Counted from the stretch's first letter, positions 7,198 to 16,274 are shown. The stretch: 64,000 nucleotides of DNA from Paenirhodobacter ferrireducens (GCF_004022265.1 NZ_SAVB01000007.1:62001-126000), one strand, 5' to 3'. Program-made: numbers and translations. Notes: a model not told the origin generated them from the sequence alone.

Positions 7198-10100
7198 TCA
7201 GCCGCCGAGCGCCTTGAAACAGCTCTCCATCCGTGCGGCCTTGACCGGGCCGAAGCCGCGCACCGCGAGCGCGCTCTGCGCCGTCGCGATCACCTCGGCG
7301 GCGGGCGCACCGCGATCGAGGAGGGCCTCAAGACGGCCGAGGACGGTCTCCCGCAGCCGGCGTTCGGCCCGCCGTTCCGTGCTCAGCCCGAACGGGTCGA
7401 GGGGCGTGCCCCGCAGGGGTTTCATCCGGGCGAGCAGGCGCAGCGCCGGCAGCAGCCAGGGCTCGAACCGGCGCTTTGCGGGGCGGCCTGTGCGGGCGTC
7501 GCGCCCGGGCAGGAAGGGCGGGGCAAGGTGGAAGGCAAGCCGGGGCGCGCCCTCGAAGTCACGGGCGATCCCGGCCAGGAACTCCGGTGCGCTCAGCAGC
7601 CGAGCGACCTCGTACTCGTCCTTGTAGCTCATCACCTGATGGGCGGCGCGCATCACCGCTTCGACCATCCCGGCCTCGCCGCGCAGCTCGGCCTTGGCGA
7701 TCAGCCGGCTGTAGCGCATCGCATAGCGCGGGGTTTGCCAGGCGCTCAGATGCGCGATGTGCCGGGCCTTGAGCGCCGCCAGATCGGTTCCGGCAGCGGC
7801 GGGTTCTGTGCAGATCTGCGGCTGCACCGCGGCCAGCCGGCCAAGGCGGAAGGCGCGCAGGTTCTGCTCGACCCCGGCGCCGTTCAGCCGGATCGCCGCC
7901 TCGATCGCCGCAAGCGGGATCGGCAGGGCGCCGCGCTGGAAGGCAAAACCCGCGAGCAGGATGTTCGCCGCGATGGCGTCGCCGAAATGACGCTCGGCAA
8001 GCGTCGAGGCGTCGATCTCGGCGATCCCTTCGGCGCCTGCGCGCCGGCGCAGGCTCGCGATCGGCAGGGCGGCGAAAAGCGGCGCCGTCGGGGCGCGCAC
8101 GAAGCCGGCGGTGGGGGTGAAGTGGCTGTCGATCACGCAGCGCGTGCGCCCCGGTGCGATCGCCGCGATCGCCTTCGGGGCGGCGGCGACGACCACGTCG
8201 AAGCCAAGCAGCGTGTCCGCTTCCCCGGCCCCGATCCGCGGTGCATCGAGCGCGGCCAGATCGCGGGCGATGCGCAGATGCGACATCACTGCGCCGTTCT
8301 TCTGCGCCAGCCCGGTCTGGTCGAGCGCCTGCACCGCGAGCCCGGCCAGATGTGCCGCCTGCGCGAGGATCGCCGAGACGGTGATGACCCCGGTGCCGCC
8401 GACGCCGGTCATCAGGATGCTGAAGGCGTCGGTGCCAGGGCCGGTTTCCGGCTCGGGCAGCGGCGCGTCGATCTCGGCGGGCAGTGGGGCGAGCGCTTTC
8501 CTCCGCGTGCCGCCCGAGACGGTGACGAAGCTCGGGCAGAAGCCCTTGAGGCAGCTCGTATCGGCGTTGCAGGCCGACTGGTTGATCTGGCGCTTGGTGC
8601 CAAGATCGGTTTCCAGCGGCTCGATCGCGATGCAGTTCGACTGCACCGAGCAATCGCCGCAGCCTTCGCAGACGCCGGGGTGGATCAGCACCGTCTCCGC
8701 CGGCTTCGGATGCAGGCCGCGCTTGCGGCGGCGGCGTTTCTCGGCGGCGCAAAGCTGGTCGTAGATGATGACGGTGACGCCCTCGACCGCGCGCAGCCGA
8801 CGCTCCTCGGCCTCGAGCCGGTCGCGCGGCAGCGCCCGCAGGCCGCCCGGAAGGCTGGTCCAGACCTCGGGCGTTTCCGAGATCACCACCACCTCTCGCG
8901 CGCCCTCGGCCTGCACCTGCGCGACGACGACGGGGACCGAGAGCTCGCCGTCGTGGGTCTGCCCGCCGGTCATCGCGACTGCGTCGTTGAACAGGATCTT
9001 GTAGGTCGCGTTCACCTTCGCCGCGATTGCCGCGCGCAGCGCAAGCAGGCCCGAATGGAAATAGGTGCCGTCGCCCATGTGCACGAAGACATGCGTCTCG
9101 TCGGTGAAGGGGGCGTGGCCGATCCAGTTCGCGCCCTCGCCGCCCATCTGGGTGAAGGTCTTGCCGCCGCGATCCATGCCGAGCGCAAGCATCGAGCAGC
9201 CGATCCCGGCGATCGCGCGGCTGCCCTCGGGCAGGCGGGTGGAGACCGAATGCGGGCAGCCCGAACAGAAATAGGGCTCGCGCGTTGGCAGGTCCGGCAC
9301 CGCCGCGACCGGGGGCAGGGCGGTGGGCAGATTTGGCCGGACGCCGGCGGGGGCGAGGAAGCGGGCAAGCGCCTCGGCCACCATTGCGGGGTCGATCTCG
9401 CCGGTTGCGGGCAGGAGCGCCACGCCCGCGGGCGTGGTCTTGCCCCAGAGCTTCGGCGCGTCCGCGCGGCCATAGAACTGCACCCGGATCTGGTCCTCGA
9501 TCACCGGGCGCTTCTCCTCGACGACGAGGATCGCCTCGAGCCCCTCGGCGAAGCGCTCGAGCGTTTCGGGCACCAGCGGCCAGATCAGCCCGAGGTTGAG
9601 GAGTTTCACCCCGGCGCTCTCGGGGGTGAGGCCGAGCTTGCGCAAGGCGCCGGTCAGGTCACGCCAGCTCTTGCCGGTGGAGACGATGCCGAGCTTGCCC
9701 CGGCCCGAGATTCGGTCGAGCCCGTTCGCGCGGGCAAAGGCCTGTGCCGCGCGCAGCTTGTGTTCGAGCCGCCGTTCCTGCTCGAGCTGCGCATCGGGCC
9801 AGCGGATCGAGAGCCCGCCCTCGGGCAGTGCGATCTCGGGCGTCACGAAGCGCCCCGGACCGGGCAGGGTGAGCGTGGCGGTGCATTCGGCGATCTCGGT
9901 CTGGCATTTGAAGCCGACCCAGGCCCCGCAAAAGCGGCTCATCGCGATGCCGGCCAGGCCCATCGTCACGTAATCCTCGATCCCGGCGGGGGAAAGGATC
10001 GGCACCATCGCCGAGATCAGGTCATGTTCCGACTGATGCGCGAGCGTCGAGGAGACCGCGCCGTGATCGTCGCCCATCAGCAGCAGAACGCCGCCCTGCG

Positions 10101-10515
10101 GCGCGGTGCCGGCGGCATTGGCATGCTTGATCGCGTCCATCGAGCGGTCGACGCCCGGCCCCTTGCCATACCACATCGCGAAGACGCCGTCGTATTTCGC
10201 GCCCTGGGTCAGCCCGGTCTGCTGCGTGCCCCAGACCGCGGTCGCAGCGAGATCCTCGTTCAGCCCGGGCTGGAACACGATCCGCGCGCCGTCGAGGACA
10301 GGGCGGGCCTTGGCGACCTCGCGGTCGAAGCCGGCAAGCGGCGAGCCGCGATAGCCCGAGACATAGCCGGCGGTGTTCAGCCCTGCCTCCCGGTCGCGCC
10401 GGGCCTGCTCGATCAGCAGCCGGATCAGCGCCTGCGTGCCGGAGACGAGGATGCGGCCCTCGGGCTGGCGGTAGCGGTCATCAAGCGAGGGGGTGGGGGC
10501 AAGCGGTTCGGTCAT
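7198..10515 (-). CDS. Fused indolepyruvate:ferredoxin oxidoreductase (IorAB-type)
   Basis: 1105 residues from ATG 10515 (GGAG eight bases upstream; a start 18 bases earlier would overlap the previous gene). A single-chain 2-oxoacid:ferredoxin oxidoreductase that converts aryl- or branched-chain 2-oxoacids plus CoA to acyl-CoA, CO2 and reduced electron carrier. Order: N-terminal thiamine-diphosphate-binding domains (the TPP-type region GDGTYFHSGLLALRAA lies near residue 480), then a cysteine-rich Fe-S segment (CEGCGDCSVQSNC and following Cys near residue 620), then the gamma-type catalytic domain (GVGGTGVITVSAIL) and a C-terminal extension. Directly behind a GlcD-like dehydrogenase gene (14 bp), which would supply its 2-oxoacid. 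Belongs to the unit driven from 11945. Confidence 0.92.
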   Translation of the reverse strand: MTEPLAPTPSLDDRYRQPEGRILVSGTQALIRLLIEQARRDREAGLNTAGYVSGYRGSPLAGFDREVAKARPVLDGARIVFQPGLNEDLAATAVWGTQQTGLTQGAKYDGVFAMWYGKGPGVDRSMDAIKHANAAGTAPQGGVLLLMGDDHGAVSSTLAHQSEHDLISAMVPILSPAGIEDYVTMGLAGIAMSRFCGAWVGFKCQTEIAECTATLTLPGPGRFVTPEIALPEGGLSIRWPDAQLEQERRLEHKLRAAQAFARANGLDRISGRGKLGIVSTGKSWRDLTGALRKLGLTPESAGVKLLNLGLIWPLVPETLERFAEGLEAILVVEEKRPVIEDQIRVQFYGRADAPKLWGKTTPAGVALLPATGEIDPAMVAEALARFLAPAGVRPNLPTALPPVAAVPDLPTREPYFCSGCPHSVSTRLPEGSRAIAGIGCSMLALGMDRGGKTFTQMGGEGANWIGHAPFTDETHVFVHMGDGTYFHSGLLALRAAIAAKVNATYKILFNDAVAMTGGQTHDGELSVPVVVAQVQAEGAREVVVISETPEVWTSLPGGLRALPRDRLEAEERRLRAVEGVTVIIYDQLCAAEKRRRRKRGLHPKPAETVLIHPGVCEGCGDCSVQSNCIAIEPLETDLGTKRQINQSACNADTSCLKGFCPSFVTVSGGTRRKALAPLPAEIDAPLPEPETGPGTDAFSILMTGVGGTGVITVSAILAQAAHLAGLAVQALDQTGLAQKNGAVMSHLRIARDLAALDAPRIGAGEADTLLGFDVVVAAAPKAIAAIAPGRTRCVIDSHFTPTAGFVRAPTAPLFAALPIASLRRRAGAEGIAEIDASTLAERHFGDAIAANILLAGFAFQRGALPIPLAAIEAAIRLNGAGVEQNLRAFRLGRLAAVQPQICTEPAAAGTDLAALKARHIAHLSAWQTPRYAMRYSRLIAKAELRGEAGMVEAVMRAAHQVMSYKDEYEVARLLSAPEFLAGIARDFEGAPRLAFHLAPPFLPGRDARTGRPAKRRFEPWLLPALRLLARMKPLRGTPLDPFGLSTERRAERRLRETVLGRLEALLDRGAPAAEVIATAQSALAVRGFGPVKAARMESCFKALGG

Positions 10516-10529
10516 GGCGGCTCCGGGGG

Positions 10530-11879
10530 TCAACCGAGGATGCGTCCGGGGTTGAGCAGGGTGTCGGGATCGAGCGCGGCCTTGATCGCGCGCATCGCGG
10601 CGATCTCGTCCGGCGGGCGGCAGAGCGGCAGAAAGGCCACCTTGTCGAGGCCGATGCCGTGTTCGGCGGTGATCGCGCCGCCCATTCCGGCAGTCAGCGC
10701 AAAGACCGCGCGCAGCACGGGTTCGGGCTGGTGGCCGGTCAGCACGTAATGTAGGTTGCCGTCGCCGAGATGGCCGAAGGCATGGGCGCGGGTGTCGGGG
10801 GCGATCTGCGCGAGCAGGGCGGCGCCCTCGGCGACGAAGCGCGGGATCGCCGGGATCGGCAGGCTGAGATCGAGGCTGGTGATCGGCCCGATCTCGAAGA
10901 GGTAATGGCTGCAGCCCTCGCGCAGCCCCCAGAGCGTGGCGCTCTCGCGTTCGGATTGCGACAGCACGGCATCGGTGGCGATGGCCTCGGCCAGCAGCGC
11001 GCCGAGCGTGTCCTCGAGCTGCGCATCATCGGCCTCGGGGCTCATCCCCGCGGTCTCGATCAGCACGAGCGCGGCGGAGCCGGGCAGCGGATGGCGCAGG
11101 CCGCGCGCTGCGCAGGCCGCACTCAGCAGCGGCTCGACGATCAGCTCGCAGGCGGCAAGCAGCGGGCCAAGCTCGCGGCGCAGGCGCTGCAGCAGTGGCA
11201 GTGCATCATCGAGCCTGGCCAGCGCGCAAAGCGCGACGCGGCGGCCGCGCGGTTGCGGGTGCAGCCGCAGGCAGGCGCGGGTGATGACCCCGAGCGTGCC
11301 TTCGCTGCCGATTAGCAGCTGGCTCAGATCATAGCCGGAATTGTCCTTTGAAAGGCCCGAGAGCCGGCGGATCACGCGGCCGTCGGGAAGCACCGCCTCG
11401 AGGCCCAGAACCTGCTGGCGGAAGGTGCCGTAGCGCAGCGCGAGCGGCCCGCCGGCATTGGTCGCGATCAGCCCGCCGATCTGCGCCGAGCCGCGCGCGC
11501 CGAGATCGGCGGCGAGGAACAGCCCCGCGTCGCGGGCCGCCGCCTGCGCCGCCTCGAGCGTCACCCCGGCCCCGACCAGCAGGGTCGCCGCGACCGGGTC
11601 GATCTCGGGCGCGAAGGTGCAACGCTCGAGCGACAGCACCGCCTCGCCGGGCAGGACACGTGCCCCGCCGGCAAGGCCGGTGCGCCCCCCCTGGACCACC
11701 AGTTTCTGCCCTTCCGCCCGGCAGGCGCGCAGCACTGCCGCCGTCTCCGCCGCATCCCGCGGCGCATAGACGGCAATCGGCTCGGCCCCGCCGAGCCCGG
11801 CCTGATCGTCGCGATACTGCGGCGTGGCGGGGCGGCGAAGCCGTGCGGCAAGTCCGGTGTCGGAGATGGGATCAGTCAT
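10530..11879 (-). CDS. FAD-linked 2-hydroxyacid dehydrogenase, GlcD/D-LDH type
   Basis: 449 residues from ATG 11879; longer frames would run into the promoter. VAO/PCMH-type flavoprotein: FAD-binding half with VQGGRTGLAGGARVLPGEAVLSL and SAQIGGLIATNAGG motifs, then a C-terminal FAD-oxidase domain with GHLGDGNLHYVL and TAEHGIG (metal/substrate-binding histidines). It oxidises a D-2-hydroxyacid to the 2-oxoacid, passing electrons to quinone or a carrier. First gene of the operon with IOR, suggesting the pathway hydroxyacid to oxoacid to acyl-CoA. Its promoter carries the palindromic box shared with the potD promoter, so it is probably under the GntR regulator at 15487. Confidence 0.88.
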   Translation of the reverse strand: MTDPISDTGLAARLRRPATPQYRDDQAGLGGAEPIAVYAPRDAAETAAVLRACRAEGQKLVVQGGRTGLAGGARVLPGEAVLSLERCTFAPEIDPVAATLLVGAGVTLEAAQAAARDAGLFLAADLGARGSAQIGGLIATNAGGPLALRYGTFRQQVLGLEAVLPDGRVIRRLSGLSKDNSGYDLSQLLIGSEGTLGVITRACLRLHPQPRGRRVALCALARLDDALPLLQRLRRELGPLLAACELIVEPLLSAACAARGLRHPLPGSAALVLIETAGMSPEADDAQLEDTLGALLAEAIATDAVLSQSERESATLWGLREGCSHYLFEIGPITSLDLSLPIPAIPRFVAEGAALLAQIAPDTRAHAFGHLGDGNLHYVLTGHQPEPVLRAVFALTAGMGGAITAEHGIGLDKVAFLPLCRPPDEIAAMRAIKAALDPDTLLNPGRILG

Positions 11880-11917
11880 CGGTGGCCTTCGGAGGGAGCC
11901 GTGAGTGGCGTGGCTCG

Positions 11918-11945
11918 AAGCTATTCCTGTTGCACTTAATGTCAA
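11918..11945 (-). promoter_or_regulatory. Predicted sigma70 promoter of the glcD-IOR operon
   Basis: On the minus strand: consensus -35 TTGACA (11945-11940), 16-bp spacer, -10 TAGCTT (11923-11918), ~40 bp before the glcD start. The palindromic operator at 11949 lies 3 bp upstream of the -35. Confidence 0.6.
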
Positions 11946-11948
11946 TTG

Positions 11949-11967
11949 GATATTTAAATATCAAAAT
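11949..11967. promoter_or_regulatory. GntR-regulon box 1 (perfect palindrome)
   Basis: GATATTTAAATATC is a perfect 14-bp palindrome (11949-11962) in the intergenic region between glcD (-) and acuI (+). Seventeen bases, TATTTAAATATCAAAAT (11951-11967), recur exactly at 16267-16283 beside the GntR gene. Very AT-rich against a GC-rich background. Confidence 0.7.
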
Positions 11968-12010
11968 GAGCTCCGGATGACCCGGGGCCCCCGGGAGGAT
12001 GGAGATCGAC

Positions 12011-13003
12011 ATGATCGAGAGTTTCACCGCATTGGTGATCCGCGATGTGGAGGGCAAGCCGCGCGCCGGCTTCGAACAGCTGACCCTGGCGGATCTGCCC
12101 GACAATGATGTGCTGGTCGAGATCAGCCATTCGAGCCTGAACTACAAGGACGGGCTCGCGGTCTCGGGCAAGGGCCGGATCGCACGCCGCCTGCCGATGG
12201 TGGCGGGGATCGACCTCGCCGGGGTGGTGGTCGAGTCGCGGGTGCCGGAGTGGCAGCCGGGCGACCGGGTGGTGGTGAATGGCTGGGGCCTGTCGGAGAC
12301 CGAATGGGGCGGCTACAGCCGGTTCCAGCGGATCAAGCCGGGTCATCTGACGCGCCTGCCCGAGGGCTTCAGCGCCGCCGAGGCGATGGCGATCGGCACT
12401 GCGGGCTATACCGCTGCGCTTTGCGTGCTCGCGCTCGAGGACTGGGGGCAGATCGCGCCGGGGGCAGGCGAGGTGCTGGTGACCGGTGCCGCGGGCGGCG
12501 TCGGGTCGGTTGCGGTCTCGCTTCTGGCAAAGCGCGGCTACCGGGTCACTGCGGCGACGGGGCGGCCCGAGCAGCATGACTTTCTGCGCGATCTCGGTGT
12601 GAGCGCCTTTGTCGAGCGTGCCGAACTGGCGGCGCCGGGCAAGATGCTGCAGGCCGAGCGCTGGACCGGGGCGGTCGATACCGTCGGCAGCACGACGCTG
12701 GCCAATGTCCTTGCCCAGACCTGCTACGGCGGCGCGGTGACGGCCTGCGGCCTGGCCGGCGGGGCGGATCTGCCCGGCTCGGTGATGCCGCATATCCTGC
12801 GCGGCGTGGCGCTTCTGGGCATCGATTCGGTGATGGCGCCGGCGGCGAAGCGCGACCGCGCCTGGGCCTATCTGGCCGAGCATCTCGACCGCGCGAAGCT
12901 GGCCGAACTGACCACGGTCGCGCCCGTCTCGGCGCTGCCCGAACTTGCGCGGAAGATCGTCGCGGGCGAGACCCGCGGCCGCACCGTGATTGAAATCGCC
13001 TGA
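12011..13003 (+). CDS. acuI: Acrylyl-CoA reductase (NADPH), AcuI/YhdH family
   Basis: 330 residues from ATG 12011 (GGAG six bases upstream; ATG 11999 is too close to its GGGAGG). Zinc-free medium-chain reductase of the YhdH/AcuI group: N-terminal HSSLNYKDGLAVSGKGRI, then VAGIDLAGVV, and a Rossmann domain with VTGAAGGVGSVAVSLL near residue 155. AcuI reduces acrylyl-CoA to propionyl-CoA with NADPH in propionate, 3-hydroxypropionate or DMSP breakdown. Here it leads a two-gene operon with an enoyl-CoA hydratase, divergent from glcD-IOR with the shared palindrome between. The pairing suggests reduction of an enoyl-CoA made in this local pathway rather than DMSP metabolism. Confidence 0.88.
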   Translation: MIESFTALVIRDVEGKPRAGFEQLTLADLPDNDVLVEISHSSLNYKDGLAVSGKGRIARRLPMVAGIDLAGVVVESRVPEWQPGDRVVVNGWGLSETEWGGYSRFQRIKPGHLTRLPEGFSAAEAMAIGTAGYTAALCVLALEDWGQIAPGAGEVLVTGAAGGVGSVAVSLLAKRGYRVTAATGRPEQHDFLRDLGVSAFVERAELAAPGKMLQAERWTGAVDTVGSTTLANVLAQTCYGGAVTACGLAGGADLPGSVMPHILRGVALLGIDSVMAPAAKRDRAWAYLAEHLDRAKLAELTTVAPVSALPELARKIVAGETRGRTVIEIA

Positions 13004-13015
13004 CGGGAGGCTGGG

Positions 13016-13825
13016 ATGAGCGAAGATGTGGTGCTTTGGCACAAGGATGAGACCGACGCATTCGTCACCCTGACGCTGAACCGTCCGGACAAGATGAACG
13101 CGATGAACCAGGAACTGGGCGACGCGCTCGAGGCGGCGATCTTGCGTGCGGCGAAGGATCCCGGGATCCGCGCGGTGATCCTGACCGGCGCGGGCAAGGC
13201 ATTCTCGGCCGGCTTCGACCTTGGCGGCGAGGATTTCGAGATGGACGCCGACCGCTGGCGCGAGGATATCGGCGAGAACATGCGCCGTTTCGGCGTGATC
13301 CGCGAGGTGCCGATCCCGATCATCGCGGCGGTGAACGGCTATGCGCTTGCGGGCGGGCTCGAGCTGATGATGTGCTGCGATCTGATCGTGGTCGCGGAGG
13401 ATGCGAAGCTCGGCGAGCCCGAGGTGCGCCACGTCTCCGCCCCGCCGACGCTGATGCTGCCCTGGACGGTGCCGATGCTGCACGCGCGCTATCTGATGTA
13501 CACCGGCGATCTGATCGACGGGGTCGAGGCGGCGCGGATCCATCTCGCGAACAAGGCGGTGCCGGCCGATCAGCTGATGGCCGAGGCCGAGAAGCTTGCG
13601 CGCAAATGCGCGCGGATGCCCGGCACCGCGATCAAATACGCCAAGGCCGCGCTCAACCACATGCAGCAGACCGCCGGGCTTGACAGCTCCTGGAGCTACA
13701 ACCGGGAGACGACGGCGATCCTGCACGGCACTGAGGAAGGCAAGTACTGGATGCGCCTGCTGAAGGAGAAATCGCTGCGCGGCTTCCTCGAGGAGCGCGA
13801 CGCGCCCTTCCGAGAGCTCGACTGA
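13016..13825 (+). CDS. Enoyl-CoA hydratase/isomerase (crotonase family)
   Basis: 269 residues, 12 bp after acuI. Crotonase fold with RPDKMNAMNQEL near residue 23, oxyanion-hole segments GAGKAFSAGFDL and GYALAGGLELMMCCDLIVVAEDAKLG, and a C-terminal lid ending EERDAPFRELD. The active-site region reads EPEVRHVSAPP, so one Glu of the usual hydratase pair is visible and the second is not obvious; hydration versus isomerisation or lyase activity is open. Distinct from the hydroxycinnamoyl-CoA hydratase-lyase at 57843, which carries GLSEINWG. Convergent with the CoA-ligase gene, separated by a 20-bp palindrome. Confidence 0.88.
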   Translation: MSEDVVLWHKDETDAFVTLTLNRPDKMNAMNQELGDALEAAILRAAKDPGIRAVILTGAGKAFSAGFDLGGEDFEMDADRWREDIGENMRRFGVIREVPIPIIAAVNGYALAGGLELMMCCDLIVVAEDAKLGEPEVRHVSAPPTLMLPWTVPMLHARYLMYTGDLIDGVEAARIHLANKAVPADQLMAEAEKLARKCARMPGTAIKYAKAALNHMQQTAGLDSSWSYNRETTAILHGTEEGKYWMRLLKEKSLRGFLEERDAPFRELD

Positions 13826-13831
13826 CCAGGG

Positions 13832-13851
13832 CGCGCCCCCGCGGGGGCGCG
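13832..13851. terminator. Bidirectional hairpin between convergent genes
   Basis: CGCGCCCCCGCGGGGGCGCG is a perfect 20-bp palindrome filling the gap between the hydratase (+) and ligase (-) stop codons. No T-tract on either side, so it may be a weak or factor-assisted terminator or 3'-end stabiliser. Confidence 0.6.
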
Positions 13852-13852
13852 T

Positions 13853-15490
13853 TCAGCCCCGCGCCGGGAGGAGGGGTTCGCCCCGCGTGCCTTCCGCCAG
13901 CGCCTCGAAAAGCGCGGCGTGATTGCGCAGGAAGCGGCTTTGCACGATCTGCCCCTTGGCCGAGACCTCGCCGCGCGCGACCTCGGGCGGCGCCTCGGCC
14001 CAGTCGATCGCGGCGATGCGGGTCGAGGAGGCGGGGTTTTCGCGGTTCCATTGCGCCAGCGCTGCGCGGACCCGGTCGCGATCCGCTCCGGGCGCGGCGA
14101 AGAGAACGGCCGAGAGCGCTTCGCGCCCGGCGCCGCCCAGCACCATGTCCTCGAGATCTGGGGCGCAGGCGCGGATGATCTGGCTGCGCAGCGCGCCGGT
14201 GCGCACCTTGATCCCGCTCGCAAGCTTGAAATCCTCCGAGAGCCGGCCGTCGAAGCGCAGGCAGCCGGTCTCGCGGTCGAGAAAGCCCGCGTCGCCGGTG
14301 CGGTAGAAGCCGAAAGCATCAAGCGGCAGCGGCGTCTCGCCCGTCTCGGTCAGATAGGCGGGCCCGAGCACCGGGCCGCGGAAGCGGATCTCGGTCCGGT
14401 CCTCGACCGGGCAGAGCGCGACTTCGTGGCCCGGCAACGGCCAGCCGAGCAGCCCGGGCCGGTCGACACCACCGGGGCTGAGGCACATGGTCGAGCCGGT
14501 TTCCGTGGCGCCATAGCCCGAGAGGAGCGCGATCGGCGGCGCGCTGCGGCGGGCGAAGGCGGCAAGCCGGTCCCAGAGCGCGGGCTCGACCGCCGCCCCC
14601 GCGAGAAAGATGTGGCGCAGCCGCGCGAATGCCCGGGGCTGGCGCTCGGGGGCGGCCTCGAGCGCGGCGAGCAGCAGCTTCATCCCGAGCGGCACACCGA
14701 TGTAGAGCGTCGGGCGCACTGCCTCCATCAGATCGAGCGTGGCGCCGATCGTGTGCTCCGACGGCGGCCGGTCGAGATGCAGCGTGCCACCGTTCCAGAT
14801 CACCTTGAACAGGTTGTCGAGCCCGCCGAAGACATGGTTCCAGGGCATCCAGTCGATCAGCACCGGCCCCTCGGCAAGGAAGGGCCAGAGCGCGGTGGCG
14901 GCGGCCTGGCAGGCAGAGATCTGGCCGCGGGTGACGGCGACACCCTTCGCCGCGCCGGTGCTGCCGGCGGTGAAGAAGATCGCGCAGCACTCCTCGGGCC
15001 GGGTGGGGGCATCGGCGCACGCCGGGGCAGGGGGCAGGCGGTCGGGCAGGACAAGCCCCGCGGCTGGATGCCCCTGCGGGCGCACGAGCAGATCGGGCCC
15101 GGCGATGGCGAGGAGCCGCGTCGCCTCCTCACCACCCGGTTCGCGGAACGGAAAGGGCGGCAGCGCGATATGGACGAAGCCGCCGCACAGACAGGCAAGC
15201 CGCAGCCGCAGCGCCGCGATGCCGGCGGGCAGCAGCGTTGCCACCCGCGCGCCGGGGCGCAGGCCATGCGCCGCCACGAGCCAGTCGCGCAGCTGCCGCG
15301 CTTCGGCCAGCGCCGCACCATAGGTGATGCTGCCGCGCCCCCCGGGCCCGGGCGCGGTCATCAGCACCCGCTGCGGATCGACGGCCGCGAGCCGGTCAAG
15401 AATGTCAGGCCGATCGTCGGACAGCGCGACCGGCGTGCGCAGCACCAGCGCCCCGTCCTCGCGTCGCGTCTCGATCAGCCCGGCGCTCAT
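13853..15490 (-). CDS. Feruloyl-CoA synthase-like acyl-CoA ligase
   Basis: 545-residue adenylate-forming enzyme of the feruloyl-CoA synthase subgroup: P-loop FFTAGSTGAAKGVAVT (~residue 172), the subgroup motif WMPWNHVFGGLDNLF, A5 region SGYGATETGS, A7 YRTGDAGFLDRETG and RFDGRLSEDFKLASG, and a late Lys in SAKGQ. It activates an aromatic or acyl carboxylate with ATP and CoA. It overlaps the GntR gene by 4 bp (ATGA), so regulator and ligase are one operon. Somewhat shorter than characterised feruloyl-CoA synthases. A second, unrelated-looking ligase for hydroxycinnamates lies at 58744, so this one probably takes another substrate. Confidence 0.87.
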   Translation of the reverse strand: MSAGLIETRREDGALVLRTPVALSDDRPDILDRLAAVDPQRVLMTAPGPGGRGSITYGAALAEARQLRDWLVAAHGLRPGARVATLLPAGIAALRLRLACLCGGFVHIALPPFPFREPGGEEATRLLAIAGPDLLVRPQGHPAAGLVLPDRLPPAPACADAPTRPEECCAIFFTAGSTGAAKGVAVTRGQISACQAAATALWPFLAEGPVLIDWMPWNHVFGGLDNLFKVIWNGGTLHLDRPPSEHTIGATLDLMEAVRPTLYIGVPLGMKLLLAALEAAPERQPRAFARLRHIFLAGAAVEPALWDRLAAFARRSAPPIALLSGYGATETGSTMCLSPGGVDRPGLLGWPLPGHEVALCPVEDRTEIRFRGPVLGPAYLTETGETPLPLDAFGFYRTGDAGFLDRETGCLRFDGRLSEDFKLASGIKVRTGALRSQIIRACAPDLEDMVLGGAGREALSAVLFAAPGADRDRVRAALAQWNRENPASSTRIAAIDWAEAPPEVARGEVSAKGQIVQSRFLRNHAALFEALAEGTRGEPLLPARG

Positions 15491-16221
15491 TTCCCGGCCT
15501 TGCGATCGCGCGCGTGCAGCGCGTTGTCATAGACATTGCTCTGATAGGAGATCAGCCCGTCGAAGGCGGCACAGGCCGCCACCGGGTCATGCGCCGCGAT
15601 CGCGCGGTGGATTTCGTGGTGGAAGGCGATCACCTTGTCGCGCTCGCGGAACTTGAAGGAGATCATGTTGGTCGCGGGAATGAGCGAATCGTTCACGATC
15701 ACCATGATGAAGTTCAGCTCGGCATTGTGGCAGGCCTCTGCCACCGCGTGGTGGAAAGCGACGTCGAGGCGGCAGAACTCCTCGTCCGAGACCTCGCTGT
15801 GATTGACGTCCTGCAACGCCGCCTCGATCCGGGCAAGGTCCTCTTCGGTGGCGCGCTCGGCCGCAAGCCGCACGCAGGTCGCGCCCAGCAGGCGCCGGGT
15901 CTCGACGATGTCGCCCAGCCCGAAGACTCCGAGCGAGACGAGCCAGTTCGTGGTTTCGAACAGCGTCTGGGACGCCGTGCCGAGGGACGGCGCGGCGACG
16001 AAGACCCCGCCCTTCGGCCCGCGCTTCGAACGCACCAGCTTCTTCGCCGCAAGGATCTTCATCGCCTCGCGCACGGTCGGCTGCGACACCTCGAAACGTT
16101 CGGCCAGATCCTGTTCCGACGGCAGGCGGTCCTCCACGCCGAGGCGGCCCTGCATGATCTCCTCCTGCAGGCTGTCGGCGATCTGGCGGGCCAGCCCCTG
16201 GCTGCGGTCGATCGGTGGCAT
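15487..16221 (-). CDS. GntR-family regulator, FadR/FCD subgroup
   Basis: 244 residues, start ATG 16221 with a GAGGGAGAG ribosome site. N-terminal winged HTH (LPSEQDLAERFEVSQPTVREAMKILAAKKLV, quoted in part; residues ~33-65) and a C-terminal FCD helical bundle with the metal/effector residues in DVAFHHAVAEACHN and HHEIHRAI. Acidic effectors (2-hydroxyacids, acyl-CoAs or sugar acids) are usual for FCD proteins. It overlaps the CoA-ligase gene and is divergent from potD. The box TATTTAAATATCAAAAT sits in its promoter and again between glcD and acuI, making it the likely master regulator of 7198-20185. Confidence 0.9.
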   Translation of the reverse strand: MPPIDRSQGLARQIADSLQEEIMQGRLGVEDRLPSEQDLAERFEVSQPTVREAMKILAAKKLVRSKRGPKGGVFVAAPSLGTASQTLFETTNWLVSLGVFGLGDIVETRRLLGATCVRLAAERATEEDLARIEAALQDVNHSEVSDEEFCRLDVAFHHAVAEACHNAELNFIMVIVNDSLIPATNMISFKFRERDKVIAFHHEIHRAIAAHDPVAACAAFDGLISYQSNVYDNALHARDRKAGK

Positions 16222-16245
16222 TTCTCTCTCCCTCGCGTTGGGCCC

Positions 16246-16274
16246 ATCATAGCCCCATGATTTCCGTATTTAAA
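16246..16274 (-). promoter_or_regulatory. Predicted promoter of gntR-ligase operon
   Basis: Minus-strand -10 TATGAT (16251-16246) with a 17-bp spacer to a poor -35 (TTTAAA) that lies inside the operator box. A bound regulator would cover the -35, consistent with autorepression. Confidence 0.45.

Noticed and set aside
7156-10749. 1197-codon open frame on the + strand opposite the IOR and end of glcD
   Set aside because: Arg/Gly/Ala/Asp-rich, no family motifs, antisense to a clear IOR gene. Such shadows are expected at this GC content.
13832-13851. 20-bp palindrome as a transcription-factor operator
   Set aside because: It lies between two convergent stop codons, where a terminator or 3'-end structure is expected; all-GC content fits a hairpin.
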